This document shows positions 54,360-63,765 of a stretch of 64,000 nucleotides of DNA, piece by piece (the first letter of the stretch is position 1; every line of letters starts with the position of its first letter). The notes beneath the pieces are model-generated. The model was given only the letters and a program-made list of their open reading frames with translations, was not told the DNA's origin and made no database searches. The stretch comes from an uncultured Chloroflexota bacterium (GTDB lineage Bacteria > Chloroflexota > UBA11872 > VXNJ01), in contig CAJWLF010000006.1 in assembly GCA_913043205.1 (NCBI GenBank), positions 1 to 64,000 of the forward strand. The letters run 5' to 3'. The position numbers and the translations under genes are program-made.

Positions 54360-55042
54360 AAGCTTGCGTGTTGGTTTTCCCAGGGTCTAATTGCGACAGA
54401 GACAGCTATCATGCGCTAAGCGTATCGGCCGGATTTAAAACCCAATATGTTTGGCATGAGGAGACAAACTTGTCAGGGTACGATCTCATTGTCATTCCAG
54501 GTGGTTTCTCATATGGGGACCACCTTAGATCGGGTGCAATTGCAAGATATGCGCCTGTCATGAAAGGGGTGTCGGCGGAGGCTTCAAAAGGCACACCTAT
54601 TATAGGCATCTGTAACGGCTTCCAAATATTGTTGGAAGCTGGACTTCTGCCAGGAGCGATGTTGCGAAACACGCAGGTGTCGTTTAGGCACCAGTGGGTC
54701 ACATTGCGGACGGAGACAACATTGACACCATTTACGAGCACTATTGACCAGTCATGTTTACTTCGAATGCCCATAGCACACGGAGAGGGCAATTATTTTG
54801 CAACCCAAAATATGATCAAGCAGCTACAAGACAACGACCAGATAGTATTTCGCTACTGTGATTCGGAAGGCAACGTAACTGCATCCAGCAATCCTAACGG
54901 TTCCGTTAACGGTATTGCAGGAATTTGCAACAAAACCCGAAACGTCTTAGGCATGATGCCACATCCGGAAAGAGCATCCGAACTGATCCTGGGTGGTACA
55001 GATGGAACTCTATTGTGGAATTCTCTATCGAGAGGATTATGA
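54356..55042 (+). CDS. purQ: FGAM synthase glutaminase subunit PurQ
   Basis: A 228-residue class I glutamine amidotransferase that feeds ammonia to PurL. The nucleophile is Cys86 in IIGICNGFQ, and the partner His/Glu lie in MMPHPERASE. The N-terminus VLVFPGSNCDRD is diagnostic of PurQ. The TTG start overlaps the end of purS. It ends four bases before the chosen purL start. Confidence 0.96.
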   Translation: MKACVLVFPGSNCDRDSYHALSVSAGFKTQYVWHEETNLSGYDLIVIPGGFSYGDHLRSGAIARYAPVMKGVSAEASKGTPIIGICNGFQILLEAGLLPGAMLRNTQVSFRHQWVTLRTETTLTPFTSTIDQSCLLRMPIAHGEGNYFATQNMIKQLQDNDQIVFRYCDSEGNVTASSNPNGSVNGIAGICNKTRNVLGMMPHPERASELILGGTDGTLLWNSLSRGL

Positions 55043-55046
55043 ACTA

Positions 55047-57275
55047 TTGACCGATAGTACAAACACAGAAACCTCAGTGACAGATGATGTTTTACGCGAG
55101 GTCTCAATGACACGGTCCGAGTACGACCATATTGCTGATCTTCTTGGCAGAGCACCAAACGGCGTAGAGCTGGGCATGTTTGGAGCGCTCTGGAGCGAAC
55201 ATTGCGGGTACCAACATTCCCGCCCTCTGTTGAAAACCTTGCCTACCGAAGGAGACAGAATTCTGATTGGAGCAGGGGAGGAAAATGCTGGCGCTGTCGA
55301 CATAGGTGATGGTCTTGCAGTTGTATTCAAAATTGAAAGCCACAATCATCCAAGTGCCGTTGAACCATTTGAGGGGGCCGCTACCGGCGTGGGCGGAATC
55401 ATCCGCGACATTTTCACTATGGGTGCAAGGCCAATAGCTCTGCTTGATTCACTGCGATTCGGCGACTTATCGAACCCTCGGAACAGATATCTGGCGCAAG
55501 CAGTCATTGGGGGCATAGGACACTACGGCAACTGTGTCGGGATACCAACCATTGGTGGGGAATTCGTCATCGACAATAGTTACGACGGAAATCCTCTCGT
55601 AAACGCCATGTGTGTAGGAATACTTCCTCATTCCCGCATCACAAGGGCTGTCGCATCTGGCAAAGGCAACCCAGTCATATTGGTAGGAGCAGACACGGGA
55701 AGAGATGGAGTACATGGGGCTACTTTTGCCTCTTTAGAAAACCCTCAAGAATCTGCGAGAGGAGTCGTTCAAGTCGGAAATCCATTTTTAGAGAAATTGC
55801 TTATTGAATCCTGCTTGGAGGCGTTAGAGTCGGGCGCTGTCGTGGGGCTTCAGGACCTAGGTGCTGCCGGACTGACCAGCTCCGCCGTAGAAGCAGCCGA
55901 CAGGAGTGGATCAGGAATCCGCTTGAATATAGACTCTGTGTCTAGGCGAACTACCGGTCTTACACCATACGAAATAATGCTCAGTGAGAGCCAAGAGAGA
56001 ATGCTAGTTGTAGCTGAACTAGGCCGGGAAGCCGAATTATTCGAAATATTCGATCGATGGGGGCTTCACTGCGACATAATTGGTGAGGTAACTGATGACA
56101 CGGACATAGTCGTAATTTCTGGCCAAAAAGAAGAAGCCCGAATACCGATTAAGCACCTGACAAACGCTCCCACATATGAATATCCTGTCTCTCGGCCTGA
56201 CTACCTCGACCAGGTTCAAAGTTTCGATCCATGTTTGATAACTGAACCTAACTCATTGAAACAATGTGCCCTAGAACTACTTGGCTCTCCAAACATTGCT
56301 TCAAAGTCATGTATTTATCAAACCTATGACCAAACAGTTGGATCCAACACTGTTATCCCATGCGGATCAGACGCTGCAGTACTGCGCGTCAAAGACACTC
56401 GCCGTGGAATTGCTCTTTCGACAGACGGAAATTCTCGCATGGTTTTTCTGAATCCTAGAATCGGAGCCGCAATGGCAGTGGCCGAAGCGGCCAGAAATGT
56501 AGTCTGTACAGGCGCCCTACCAATAGCAGCGACTAATTGTCTAAATTTTGGATCACCAACGGTGCCTAGTGTCTACTTCCAATTGGTAGAAGCTGTTAAA
56601 GGAATTGGCGACGCTTGTCGCGAACTTAACACCCCAATAACCGGTGGCAACGTCAGCCTATATAACGAGTCAGGAGATCAGCAAATACAACCCACTCCTA
56701 TTATAGGAATGTTAGGGTTACTGGATGACGTCGAAAAGCGTTGCAACTTAGGGTTTGTTGACGAAGGGGATCGAATCGCCGTACTAGGATCGGTACACGG
56801 CAAATTAGACGGTAGTGAATACTTAAAGATCGCCCAAGGGCTGACCGCCGGGAACCCGCACATTGATCTAGCATTTGAAAGGCGTCTCCAATCGGCGTGT
56901 CTTGAGCTAATCACAGAAGGTTTACTCTCGTCTGCACACGATGTATCCGAGGGTGGCTTGACGGTCTGTATCGCCGAATCAGCCATTGCCGGACAAATTG
57001 GTGTTGAACTAAACATTAACGCAATAGACGTAAGAACAGACGAATTATGGTTTGGAGAAGGACCCTCGAGAATAGTAATCTCGTACAAACCAGAACAATG
57101 GAACAGGGTCAATGCAATAGCTGACAAACATGAAGTATCAGCCACTGAGATAGGTACCATAGGTGGGAAAGCACTCGAGTTCGCGGGTGATTTCACACTT
57201 TGCCTCAATGAATTGACTACTGTTTGGAACAAAGGTTTAGGAACGGCTTTGTCCGGAGCAGTATCGGACGACTAA
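55047..57275 (+). CDS. purL: FGAM synthase large subunit PurL (small type)
   Basis: A 742-residue ATP-dependent ligase of the Bacillus-type that needs PurS and PurQ. It has two ATP-binding halves and the diagnostic HNHPSAVEPFEGAATGVGG. An upstream in-frame ATG (54993) lies inside purQ and would add unrelated sequence. The TTG at 55047, four bases after purQ, is chosen with AGAGG about 11 bases upstream. It converts FGAR to FGAM. The purF gene follows. Confidence 0.95.
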   Translation: MTDSTNTETSVTDDVLREVSMTRSEYDHIADLLGRAPNGVELGMFGALWSEHCGYQHSRPLLKTLPTEGDRILIGAGEENAGAVDIGDGLAVVFKIESHNHPSAVEPFEGAATGVGGIIRDIFTMGARPIALLDSLRFGDLSNPRNRYLAQAVIGGIGHYGNCVGIPTIGGEFVIDNSYDGNPLVNAMCVGILPHSRITRAVASGKGNPVILVGADTGRDGVHGATFASLENPQESARGVVQVGNPFLEKLLIESCLEALESGAVVGLQDLGAAGLTSSAVEAADRSGSGIRLNIDSVSRRTTGLTPYEIMLSESQERMLVVAELGREAELFEIFDRWGLHCDIIGEVTDDTDIVVISGQKEEARIPIKHLTNAPTYEYPVSRPDYLDQVQSFDPCLITEPNSLKQCALELLGSPNIASKSCIYQTYDQTVGSNTVIPCGSDAAVLRVKDTRRGIALSTDGNSRMVFLNPRIGAAMAVAEAARNVVCTGALPIAATNCLNFGSPTVPSVYFQLVEAVKGIGDACRELNTPITGGNVSLYNESGDQQIQPTPIIGMLGLLDDVEKRCNLGFVDEGDRIAVLGSVHGKLDGSEYLKIAQGLTAGNPHIDLAFERRLQSACLELITEGLLSSAHDVSEGGLTVCIAESAIAGQIGVELNINAIDVRTDELWFGEGPSRIVISYKPEQWNRVNAIADKHEVSATEIGTIGGKALEFAGDFTLCLNELTTVWNKGLGTALSGAVSDD

Positions 57276-57299
57276 AATTGCACAACGACAACCCAACTT

Positions 57300-57307
57300 G
57301 GGGAGGA
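57300..57307 (+). promoter_or_regulatory. Ribosome binding site deciding the purF start
   Basis: GGGGAGGA is followed three bases later by an in-frame TTG at 57311. An alternative TTG at 57278 has no such sequence. Confidence 0.45.
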
Positions 57308-57310
57308 ATC

Positions 57311-58807
57311 TTGCCCGTCCACGAGGATCAATATTGGTTCAGTCCTGACACTCGAGTCTTGGTAGAAGAGTGCGGAGTTTTTGGGATACACGCCCCAAAG
57401 GAAGATGTGGCCAGACAAACATTTTTCGGTCTGTACACACTTCAACATCGTGGCCAAGAAAGTGCGGGCATCGCAGTTTCGGATGGCAATCAAATAACCA
57501 GCCACAGAAAAATGGGCTTGGTGTCACAGGTGTTTACTGAACAGGATTTAGCAAGTTTTGAAGGTATAGCTGCGATAGGTCATACGAGGTATTCCACAAC
57601 AGGATCCAGCAACGTGGAAAATGCGCAGCCAGTAGTCATGGACACTGATTTAGGTCGTATAGCTATGGGACATAATGGAAATTTAGTCAATGCAGCCGAA
57701 TTACGACGCGAAATGGCAGACTCAGATTTACATTTTGAAGGTAATACGGACAGCGAACTAATTGCCTTCATGGTAGCCAACGGTCCCGGTACATCTATCG
57801 AAGACCGCATCAAAAACATAATCCCAAGACTACAAGGGTCATTTAGTTTGGTGTTCTTGACGGCAAACAGCGTTATAGCCGTGCGCGATGAACTAGGTAA
57901 TCGCCCACTATGCTTGGGACGTTATGAAGGGGCTTGGCTAGTATCATCGGAATCTTGTGCTTTTGAAGCAATCGATGCATCATTCGAACGGGATCTGCTT
58001 GCAGGGGAAATACTTGTCTTGGACGACGCCGGCCCTCGTACAATCTCCAAAGATGCGCATGGCCCGACGGCATTATGTGTTTTCGAATATATCTATTTTG
58101 CTAGACCAGACAGTGTTATAGAGGGGTCAAACCTTCATGAGGTACGTCAAAGACTGGGGGCCTCTTTGGCCATCGAGCATCCTATTACAGCTGATGTAGT
58201 TATTGGGGTACCAGACTCCGCCACTGCCGCTGCTATCGGTTACTCGAACGCATCGGGAATACCTTATGGAGAAGGCCTGGTAAAAAGCCGATATATTGGA
58301 CGAACCTTTATCCAGCCCGATAACAGATTACGCAAGCTGGGGATAAAAATGAAGCTGAACACCCTATCATCCATCACAAAAGACAAGCGAGTGATCGTAG
58401 TAGATGACTCTATAGTGCGAGGGAATACCACCCGTGCCATAGTCGAACTACTTCGCACAAGCGGTCAGGCTGCAGAAGTACACGTACGTATCAGCAGTCC
58501 GCCAATGCGATGGCCCTGCTTTTACGGAATCGATATTCAGCGCCCCGACGAGTTGATAGCGAATAGCATGTCTGTCGAAGAAATTTGTCATAACCTTGGA
58601 GCCGACTCTCTAGGCTACCTGAGCTTGAACTCCCTAATTGAAGCTACTCAATTACAGGACAGCCAGTTGTGCACTGGCTGCCTGACACGTAATTATCCAA
58701 TTCCAGTGCAATTGGAAATGGACAAACTGGTTCTGGAGAGGCCAGATAGCAATGTGGCCAATAACCCGGACGTCAGAACATCCATACAGCCAACGCTCGG
58801 AGAATAG
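57311..58807 (+). CDS. purF: Amidophosphoribosyltransferase
   Basis: The committed step of purine synthesis (PRPP plus glutamine to phosphoribosylamine), about 498 residues from TTG at 57311. The N-terminal-nucleophile Cys is Cys21 in EECGVFGI, so a propeptide of about 20 residues must be removed, as in the Bacillus-type enzyme (11 residues). The PRPP-binding VIVVDDSIVRGNTTR is present. Four cysteines are placed like the 4Fe-4S ligands of that class: the Cys before VFEYIYFARPDS, the one in WPCFYGID, and the pair in CTGC. Upstream starts at 57278 (TTG) and 57224 (ATG) are possible. It follows purL and is three bases from purM. Confidence 0.95.
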   Translation: MPVHEDQYWFSPDTRVLVEECGVFGIHAPKEDVARQTFFGLYTLQHRGQESAGIAVSDGNQITSHRKMGLVSQVFTEQDLASFEGIAAIGHTRYSTTGSSNVENAQPVVMDTDLGRIAMGHNGNLVNAAELRREMADSDLHFEGNTDSELIAFMVANGPGTSIEDRIKNIIPRLQGSFSLVFLTANSVIAVRDELGNRPLCLGRYEGAWLVSSESCAFEAIDASFERDLLAGEILVLDDAGPRTISKDAHGPTALCVFEYIYFARPDSVIEGSNLHEVRQRLGASLAIEHPITADVVIGVPDSATAAAIGYSNASGIPYGEGLVKSRYIGRTFIQPDNRLRKLGIKMKLNTLSSITKDKRVIVVDDSIVRGNTTRAIVELLRTSGQAAEVHVRISSPPMRWPCFYGIDIQRPDELIANSMSVEEICHNLGADSLGYLSLNSLIEATQLQDSQLCTGCLTRNYPIPVQLEMDKLVLERPDSNVANNPDVRTSIQPTLGE

Positions 58808-58810
58808 GTA

Positions 58811-59830
58811 TTGACCGATAAAACCACCCAATATAGCGCTGCAGGTGTCGACCTAGAGGCCGCTGACAAAGTACTGGATTCTATACGCGGAGGAGTGAGG
58901 GCTACTCTTAACCAGAACGTTCTAAGTGGTATTGGTTCATATGGTGGAATCGTCAGACTGCCAAAAGGGATGACCAACCCCGTACTTGTATCGAGCGTTG
59001 ATTCTGTTGGCACAAAGGTTTCAATAGCATCCGCATACGGCAACTTTTCGACTGTAGGCAGAGATTTAGTTAATCACTGTGTAAATGATATCCTCTGCAC
59101 TGGGGCTACCCCACTTTTATTCGTCGATTACATTGCTCACTCAGATTTCTCCCCCGAAGAAACAGCATCTGCAATAAATGGCGTGGCGGCGGCATGTGAA
59201 GACTTGGACATCCCTTTAGTTGCTGGTGAAACCGCCCAACTACCTGGTGTGTACCAAGCGAGAGAGTTTGACCTAGTAGGGACGGTAGTAGGCGTATTAG
59301 AAGAAGAGAACCTTATATTAGGATCGAAAGTAGCCCCAGAAGACGTAGTAATTGCATTACCATCAAACGGAATACATACAAACGGTTTATCTCTGGCTAG
59401 GAAAGTGTTCTCTAATTATGAATTGGATTTTGTATTCCCTGAATTAGGACGCCCACTTGGAGAAGAATTGCTAGCCATACACAGATGCTACCTGAATGAG
59501 CTGCTCCCTTTCTTACCCTCTATTCATGGACTAGCACATATTACTGGGGGAGGAATATGGGATAACATTCCACGAATTTTGCCTGAGGAAACTTGCGTAA
59601 CCCTTGAATGGGGCAGCTGGCAAGTACCTCCTCTATTCCACCTCATTCAAAGCTTAGGCGATATTTCTTTTCGAGAGCTTCTACACGTATTCAATATGGG
59701 CATTGGCATGATTGTTATATGCGATAGAAAAGATGCTGACCAAATCATCAGAACCATACCTGGAGCCTCTCTAATCGGTGAGGTTCAAACGAACACGCCA
59801 GGTGCCCGTCAAGTAACTGTTCGTAGATGA
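58811..59830 (+). CDS. purM: AIR synthase
   Basis: A 339-residue phosphoribosylformylglycinamidine cyclo-ligase, sharing the PurM/PurL ATP-binding fold. Landmarks are YSAAGVDLEAADKVLDSI, DSVGTKVSIA, the CVNDILCTGATPLLFVDY region and HITGGGIWDNIPR. The TTG start has GGAG eight bases upstream. Its stop overlaps the purN ATG (ATGA). Confidence 0.96.
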   Translation: MTDKTTQYSAAGVDLEAADKVLDSIRGGVRATLNQNVLSGIGSYGGIVRLPKGMTNPVLVSSVDSVGTKVSIASAYGNFSTVGRDLVNHCVNDILCTGATPLLFVDYIAHSDFSPEETASAINGVAAACEDLDIPLVAGETAQLPGVYQAREFDLVGTVVGVLEEENLILGSKVAPEDVVIALPSNGIHTNGLSLARKVFSNYELDFVFPELGRPLGEELLAIHRCYLNELLPFLPSIHGLAHITGGGIWDNIPRILPEETCVTLEWGSWQVPPLFHLIQSLGDISFRELLHVFNMGIGMIVICDRKDADQIIRTIPGASLIGEVQTNTPGARQVTVRR

Positions 59831-60453
59831 GCACTATTCGGTTAACCGTTCTGGCTTCTGGGAATGGTTCCAACTTCAAGGCAATACTAGATGCCATCGA
59901 GTCGGATGAACTTGATGCGGAAATACTGTTGCTAGTCACCAACACAGCTAATTGTGGCGCTGCACAAAAGGCCATCAAGGCACACATTCCAGTCTGTACG
60001 TGCAGTCTGAAGTCGTCGGGGGGTCGTACTCGGCAATTTGAGATAATGTCAAAAGCGATCACAGAATCGAAAAGTGACCTTTTGGTATTGGCTGGGTTCA
60101 ACTTGATTTTACCAACACAAATAGTGACACAGTTTGAGAACAAAATAATCAATATCCATCCGTCATTACTACCATCGTTCTCAGGGGGAATGTCGCCGCA
60201 ACCTCAAAAAGCAGCTCTCGAGGGTGGTGTAAAAGTGTCCGGCTGCACGGTGCACTTAGTCACGGAAGAATTAGATGCAGGGCCTATCATCGCCCAACGA
60301 GCAGTAGCAGTACATCATTGTGATACAGTCGATTCTTTGGCTAACCGCATATTAAAAGAAGAGCACATTGTTCTCCCTCAAGTGATTAAATGGTTTTCCG
60401 AAGGGAGGGTGTGTATATCTGATGGCAGAGTCAGTATCCGTAATACAGAATAG
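59827..60453 (+). CDS. purN: GAR transformylase PurN
   Basis: A 208-residue formyltetrahydrofolate-dependent enzyme that formylates GAR. Signs are VLASGNGSNFKAILDAI at the N-terminus, INIHPSLLPSFSGG with the catalytic His, and EELDAGPII. Its ATG overlaps the purM stop. The purH gene follows after 15 bases. No purT is visible. Confidence 0.95.
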   Translation: MSTIRLTVLASGNGSNFKAILDAIESDELDAEILLLVTNTANCGAAQKAIKAHIPVCTCSLKSSGGRTRQFEIMSKAITESKSDLLVLAGFNLILPTQIVTQFENKIINIHPSLLPSFSGGMSPQPQKAALEGGVKVSGCTVHLVTEELDAGPIIAQRAVAVHHCDTVDSLANRILKEEHIVLPQVIKWFSEGRVCISDGRVSIRNTE

Positions 60454-60468
60454 GGGCTTGCGACCGCT

Positions 60469-62013
60469 ATGAGAGTTTTAATCAGCGTCTATGACAAAAC
60501 CGGTATCGTCGAATTTGCCGCAGCATTACGTAAACTTGGCTGGGATGTCATATCAACAGGGGGCACTTTACAAACGCTATTACAGGCCAACATACCGGCC
60601 AAATCTGTCAGTGACATCACTGATTACCCAGAACTACTCGACGGACGAGTCAAAACATTACACCCTGCCATTCACGCTGGGATATTGGCTCGCAGATCTG
60701 ACGGTCATCACATGTCGTCCCTTGCGGATCAGGAGATCCTGCCAATAGATATGGTTGTCTGCAACCTTTACCCTTTCGCAAAAACTATCGCAGCCAATTC
60801 GCCAGAAGAAGAAGTCACCGAACAAATTGATATAGGTGGGCCTACGATGATTCGAGCGGCTGCCAAAAACTGTGACAGTGTCATCGTGCTAGTAGACCCA
60901 TGTCAGTACTCACCGATAATAGAATCGTTAAAAGCAGGCTCGATTACATCAAAAGAGCGACGTAGCCTTGCCGGTTTAGCCTTCTCCCACACCGCCTTGT
61001 ATGATTCTATAATTGCAAATTATTTAACACTCTCAGACAACACACAGTTGCCAGCCATTCTCACAGTACCATTGACTCAAGTCACTTCGCTGAAATACGG
61101 TGAAAACCCTCATCAAAACAATGCTGCCTTGTATCGATTCGGCTCAAACGAAACAGAACTTTCGCAACTGATGTCCGCGAACCAGTTGCACGGACCAAGA
61201 CTATCCTACAACAACGTTTTAGACGCTGCCTCCGCCTATCGATTAGTCAACGATTTCGATGAACAGTGCTTAGCCGTCGTAAAACATGGCAACCCATGCG
61301 GCTTGTCCATCGGAAATGATCAGGTGGAAATATGGGACCAAGCTTACCAGGCCGATCCAATATCGATATTTGGAGGAATCGTTGCATTAAATACACGTTT
61401 AGCTTCAAGAACCGCACTTGCGATGAAAGATGTAATGCTTGATCTAATACTTGCTCCAGATTACGAGCCGGCTGCGATCGATATTCTTAAAAGGCGTAAG
61501 CGGACCAAAATCCTTCAAACCCCTAATTCCGGCCAGACGAGAGATCCTTTCAAATCCCTGGAACTTAGAAGCGTTCCTGGAGGCATGCTGGTCCAACAGT
61601 CTGACAGCAAGCCTGACGAAAGCACTACATTCAACGTAGTGAGCAAAAGACAACCGTCTGCCGATGAATTTTCCGATTTGAAGTTTGCGTGGCGTGCTGT
61701 CAAGCACATCCGATCTAACTCCATTGCTATAGCGAAGAATCACGCCCTCGTCGGCGTAGGTGCCGGTCAGATGAGCCGGGTAGACGCGGTTTTTTTAGCT
61801 ACGCATCGAGCAGGAACGCACGCAGTTGGAGCAGTCCTAGCATCGGATGCATTTTTTCCATTTCCTGATGGCCCTGAGATCGCATTGAAGGCAGGGGTCC
61901 GAGCAATCGTAGAGCCGGGAGGATCAATTCGAAGTGACTCAGTAGTTGAATTGGCGGACGAATATGACGCAGTGCTAGTTTTTACTGATGGTGAACGACA
62001 TTTTCAACACTGA
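60469..62013 (+). CDS. purH: Bifunctional AICAR transformylase/IMP cyclohydrolase
   Basis: A 514-residue enzyme for the last two steps to IMP. The N-terminal IMP cyclohydrolase (about 1-190) has RVKTLHPAIHAGILARR and GGPTMIRAAAKN. The C-terminal AICAR transformylase has VVKHGNPCG and FFPFPDGPEIA. It is the last gene of the purine operon and converges with tsaD, leaving 16 bases and no visible terminator. Confidence 0.97.
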   Translation: MRVLISVYDKTGIVEFAAALRKLGWDVISTGGTLQTLLQANIPAKSVSDITDYPELLDGRVKTLHPAIHAGILARRSDGHHMSSLADQEILPIDMVVCNLYPFAKTIAANSPEEEVTEQIDIGGPTMIRAAAKNCDSVIVLVDPCQYSPIIESLKAGSITSKERRSLAGLAFSHTALYDSIIANYLTLSDNTQLPAILTVPLTQVTSLKYGENPHQNNAALYRFGSNETELSQLMSANQLHGPRLSYNNVLDAASAYRLVNDFDEQCLAVVKHGNPCGLSIGNDQVEIWDQAYQADPISIFGGIVALNTRLASRTALAMKDVMLDLILAPDYEPAAIDILKRRKRTKILQTPNSGQTRDPFKSLELRSVPGGMLVQQSDSKPDESTTFNVVSKRQPSADEFSDLKFAWRAVKHIRSNSIAIAKNHALVGVGAGQMSRVDAVFLATHRAGTHAVGAVLASDAFFPFPDGPEIALKAGVRAIVEPGGSIRSDSVVELADEYDAVLVFTDGERHFQH

Positions 62014-62029
62014 CCAACCCAAGCATAGT

Positions 62030-63103
62030 TCAGTAACCCGAACCCAATTCGAGCGATGGGTTTATGTCAACATCCTGATACAGAAGGTTATGGTCCATTT
62101 GGCTATGCCAACGTATAGACCCCGCCATAGCAATCATTGCAGCATTATCCATACAATGCTCCATCTTCGGCATGAAGCAAGGCACACCCACTTTTGCCTT
62201 TATAGATTTGCGTAACGCAGTATTCGCAGCCACCCCACCGGCCAAAACCATAGATACTGCACCAACCTGCTTAACCGCCGCTGCGCTCTTCTCAGTTAAA
62301 ACATCCACTACGGACTCCTGAAACCCGGCAGCCATACGAACAATAGAATCTCGTTTAAGTCCTTGAAAATCGAGGTAGCTTCCGTCTTTAAAGATTCGCC
62401 GTTCCTCGGTTGGTCCTAGCAGCCCATTCCGAGCTCTGTACACTGCCGTCTTTAAACCACTAAAACTAAAATCCATAGAATCCGCCAACCAAGCCCTCGG
62501 TAAATTGTAAGCACTCATATCCCCCAATAACTCAGCATAGCGTTCTATAGCTGGCCCTCCGGGAAAACCTAAACCCATTATTCGAGCCACTTTGTCAAAT
62601 GCCTCGCCCGCCGCATCATCTCGAGTGCGACCGAGGAGTCTATGATAACCGTCATCATCCATAACTGTCAGTTCCGTATGTCCTCCAGATACAACTAGGC
62701 ATACGCAAGGAAACGAGGGGGGTATATGCTGGTTATCTCCAATCCAACATGCATAGACATGTCCTTCAAGATGATTAACTGAAACGAGTGGCTTGCTCAA
62801 AGCCGTTGAGAGGCCACGAGCGAAATTGAATCCCACTATTAAGGACCCTGCCAATCCAGGACCCCGAGTAGCGGCAATCAAATCGATATCTGTTGGATTG
62901 ATTTGAGCACTGTCCAAGGCAGAACGGTAAACAGCACCGATAGCCTTCATATGTTGCCTAGAGGCCACCTCAGGGACAATGCCCCCATATTTAACATGTT
63001 CATGCAGATGATTTTGAGTAATCAAAGACAGCTGCCTGGTTCCGTCCAATACAGCAACAGAGGTATCATCACATGACGTCTCTATTCCTAAAACTACCGC
63101 CAC
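62030..63103 (-). CDS. tsaD: tRNA N6-threonylcarbamoyladenosine synthase subunit TsaD
   Basis: A 357-residue ASKHA-fold protein that transfers the threonylcarbamoyl group to A37 of ANN-decoding tRNAs. The iron-binding HLEGH is at 111-115. The N-terminal LGIETSCDDTSVAV, CLVVSGGHTEL and VLAGGVAANTALR are diagnostic. It lies three bases after rimI and belongs with the tsaB and rimI genes upstream on the same strand. It is nearly universal in bacteria. Confidence 0.97.
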   Translation of the reverse strand: MAVVLGIETSCDDTSVAVLDGTRQLSLITQNHLHEHVKYGGIVPEVASRQHMKAIGAVYRSALDSAQINPTDIDLIAATRGPGLAGSLIVGFNFARGLSTALSKPLVSVNHLEGHVYACWIGDNQHIPPSFPCVCLVVSGGHTELTVMDDDGYHRLLGRTRDDAAGEAFDKVARIMGLGFPGGPAIERYAELLGDMSAYNLPRAWLADSMDFSFSGLKTAVYRARNGLLGPTEERRIFKDGSYLDFQGLKRDSIVRMAAGFQESVVDVLTEKSAAAVKQVGAVSMVLAGGVAANTALRKSIKAKVGVPCFMPKMEHCMDNAAMIAMAGSIRWHSQMDHNLLYQDVDINPSLELGSGY

Positions 63104-63106
63104 TGA

Positions 63107-63763
63107 TCAGTTGCCCACACTATTGGTCCATTTAATTCTGTGTCCCAAAATCAATCTTAAGGGAAAGAATAACGATTTAAAGTATTCATCATTAAGCTCA
63201 GGAGACCACATTACTAGAGCGTCCTCACCATCGTCACTGTAATACTGTTTCCTAACACCATGATCATAAAACCCATATTTCACATATAACTCACGCGCAA
63301 CCGCGTTAGACGGACGCACCTCAAGCGTACATAGCCTGGCCTTTAAATTCCTGCTGAGCTCCAACAAACTACCTAGTAATAACTCACCCAATCCATTGCC
63401 TTGATGAGCTGGGTCTACGGCGATAGTCGTGATGTGTGCCTCGTCAACCATAAGCCAAAGGCCAGCAAATCCGACGATATTTTGCTGACTATGAATTTTA
63501 TCTCCTAGAAATTTCCTTACTATGTCAGGCATTCTAGATTTTGGGAGAGGGGCGGCAGTAGTAGTAACATTGCCCAGGGCCTCCTGCCGCAGTACGACGT
63601 AGTGCGCCATCTTATTACTAGTCAATTCGTGCCTAAAAGAATCTCTAGGCCACGGGGTAGGAAAGCATTGTTGCTCCACTTTCCGTACCGCAGGTATGTC
63701 AGCTATCGTCATCGCTGACAATGCAAAGCACTCCTCACCACAAGATTGCATAGCTGCTGACAT
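63107..63763 (-). CDS. rimI: Ribosomal-protein-alanine N-acetyltransferase-like GNAT protein
   Basis: A GNAT acetyltransferase of about 218 residues, counting from the Met at 63763, two bases after the tsaB stop. An upstream ATG at 63778 overlaps tsaB. The acetyl-CoA loop is VDPAHQGNGLGELLL, and IADIPAVRKVEQQCFPTPW is the typical RimI N-terminus. It is longer than the usual 150 residues because of an insertion near 75-105 (TTTAAPLPKSRMPDIVRKFLG) and a C-terminal extension after MWSPELNDEYF. It is placed between tsaB and tsaD as in many bacteria. It would acetylate ribosomal protein S18 or other N-termini. Confidence 0.85.
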   Translation of the reverse strand: MSAAMQSCGEECFALSAMTIADIPAVRKVEQQCFPTPWPRDSFRHELTSNKMAHYVVLRQEALGNVTTTAAPLPKSRMPDIVRKFLGDKIHSQQNIVGFAGLWLMVDEAHITTIAVDPAHQGNGLGELLLGSLLELSRNLKARLCTLEVRPSNAVARELYVKYGFYDHGVRKQYYSDDGEDALVMWSPELNDEYFKSLFFPLRLILGHRIKWTNSVGN

Positions 63764-63765
63764 AA

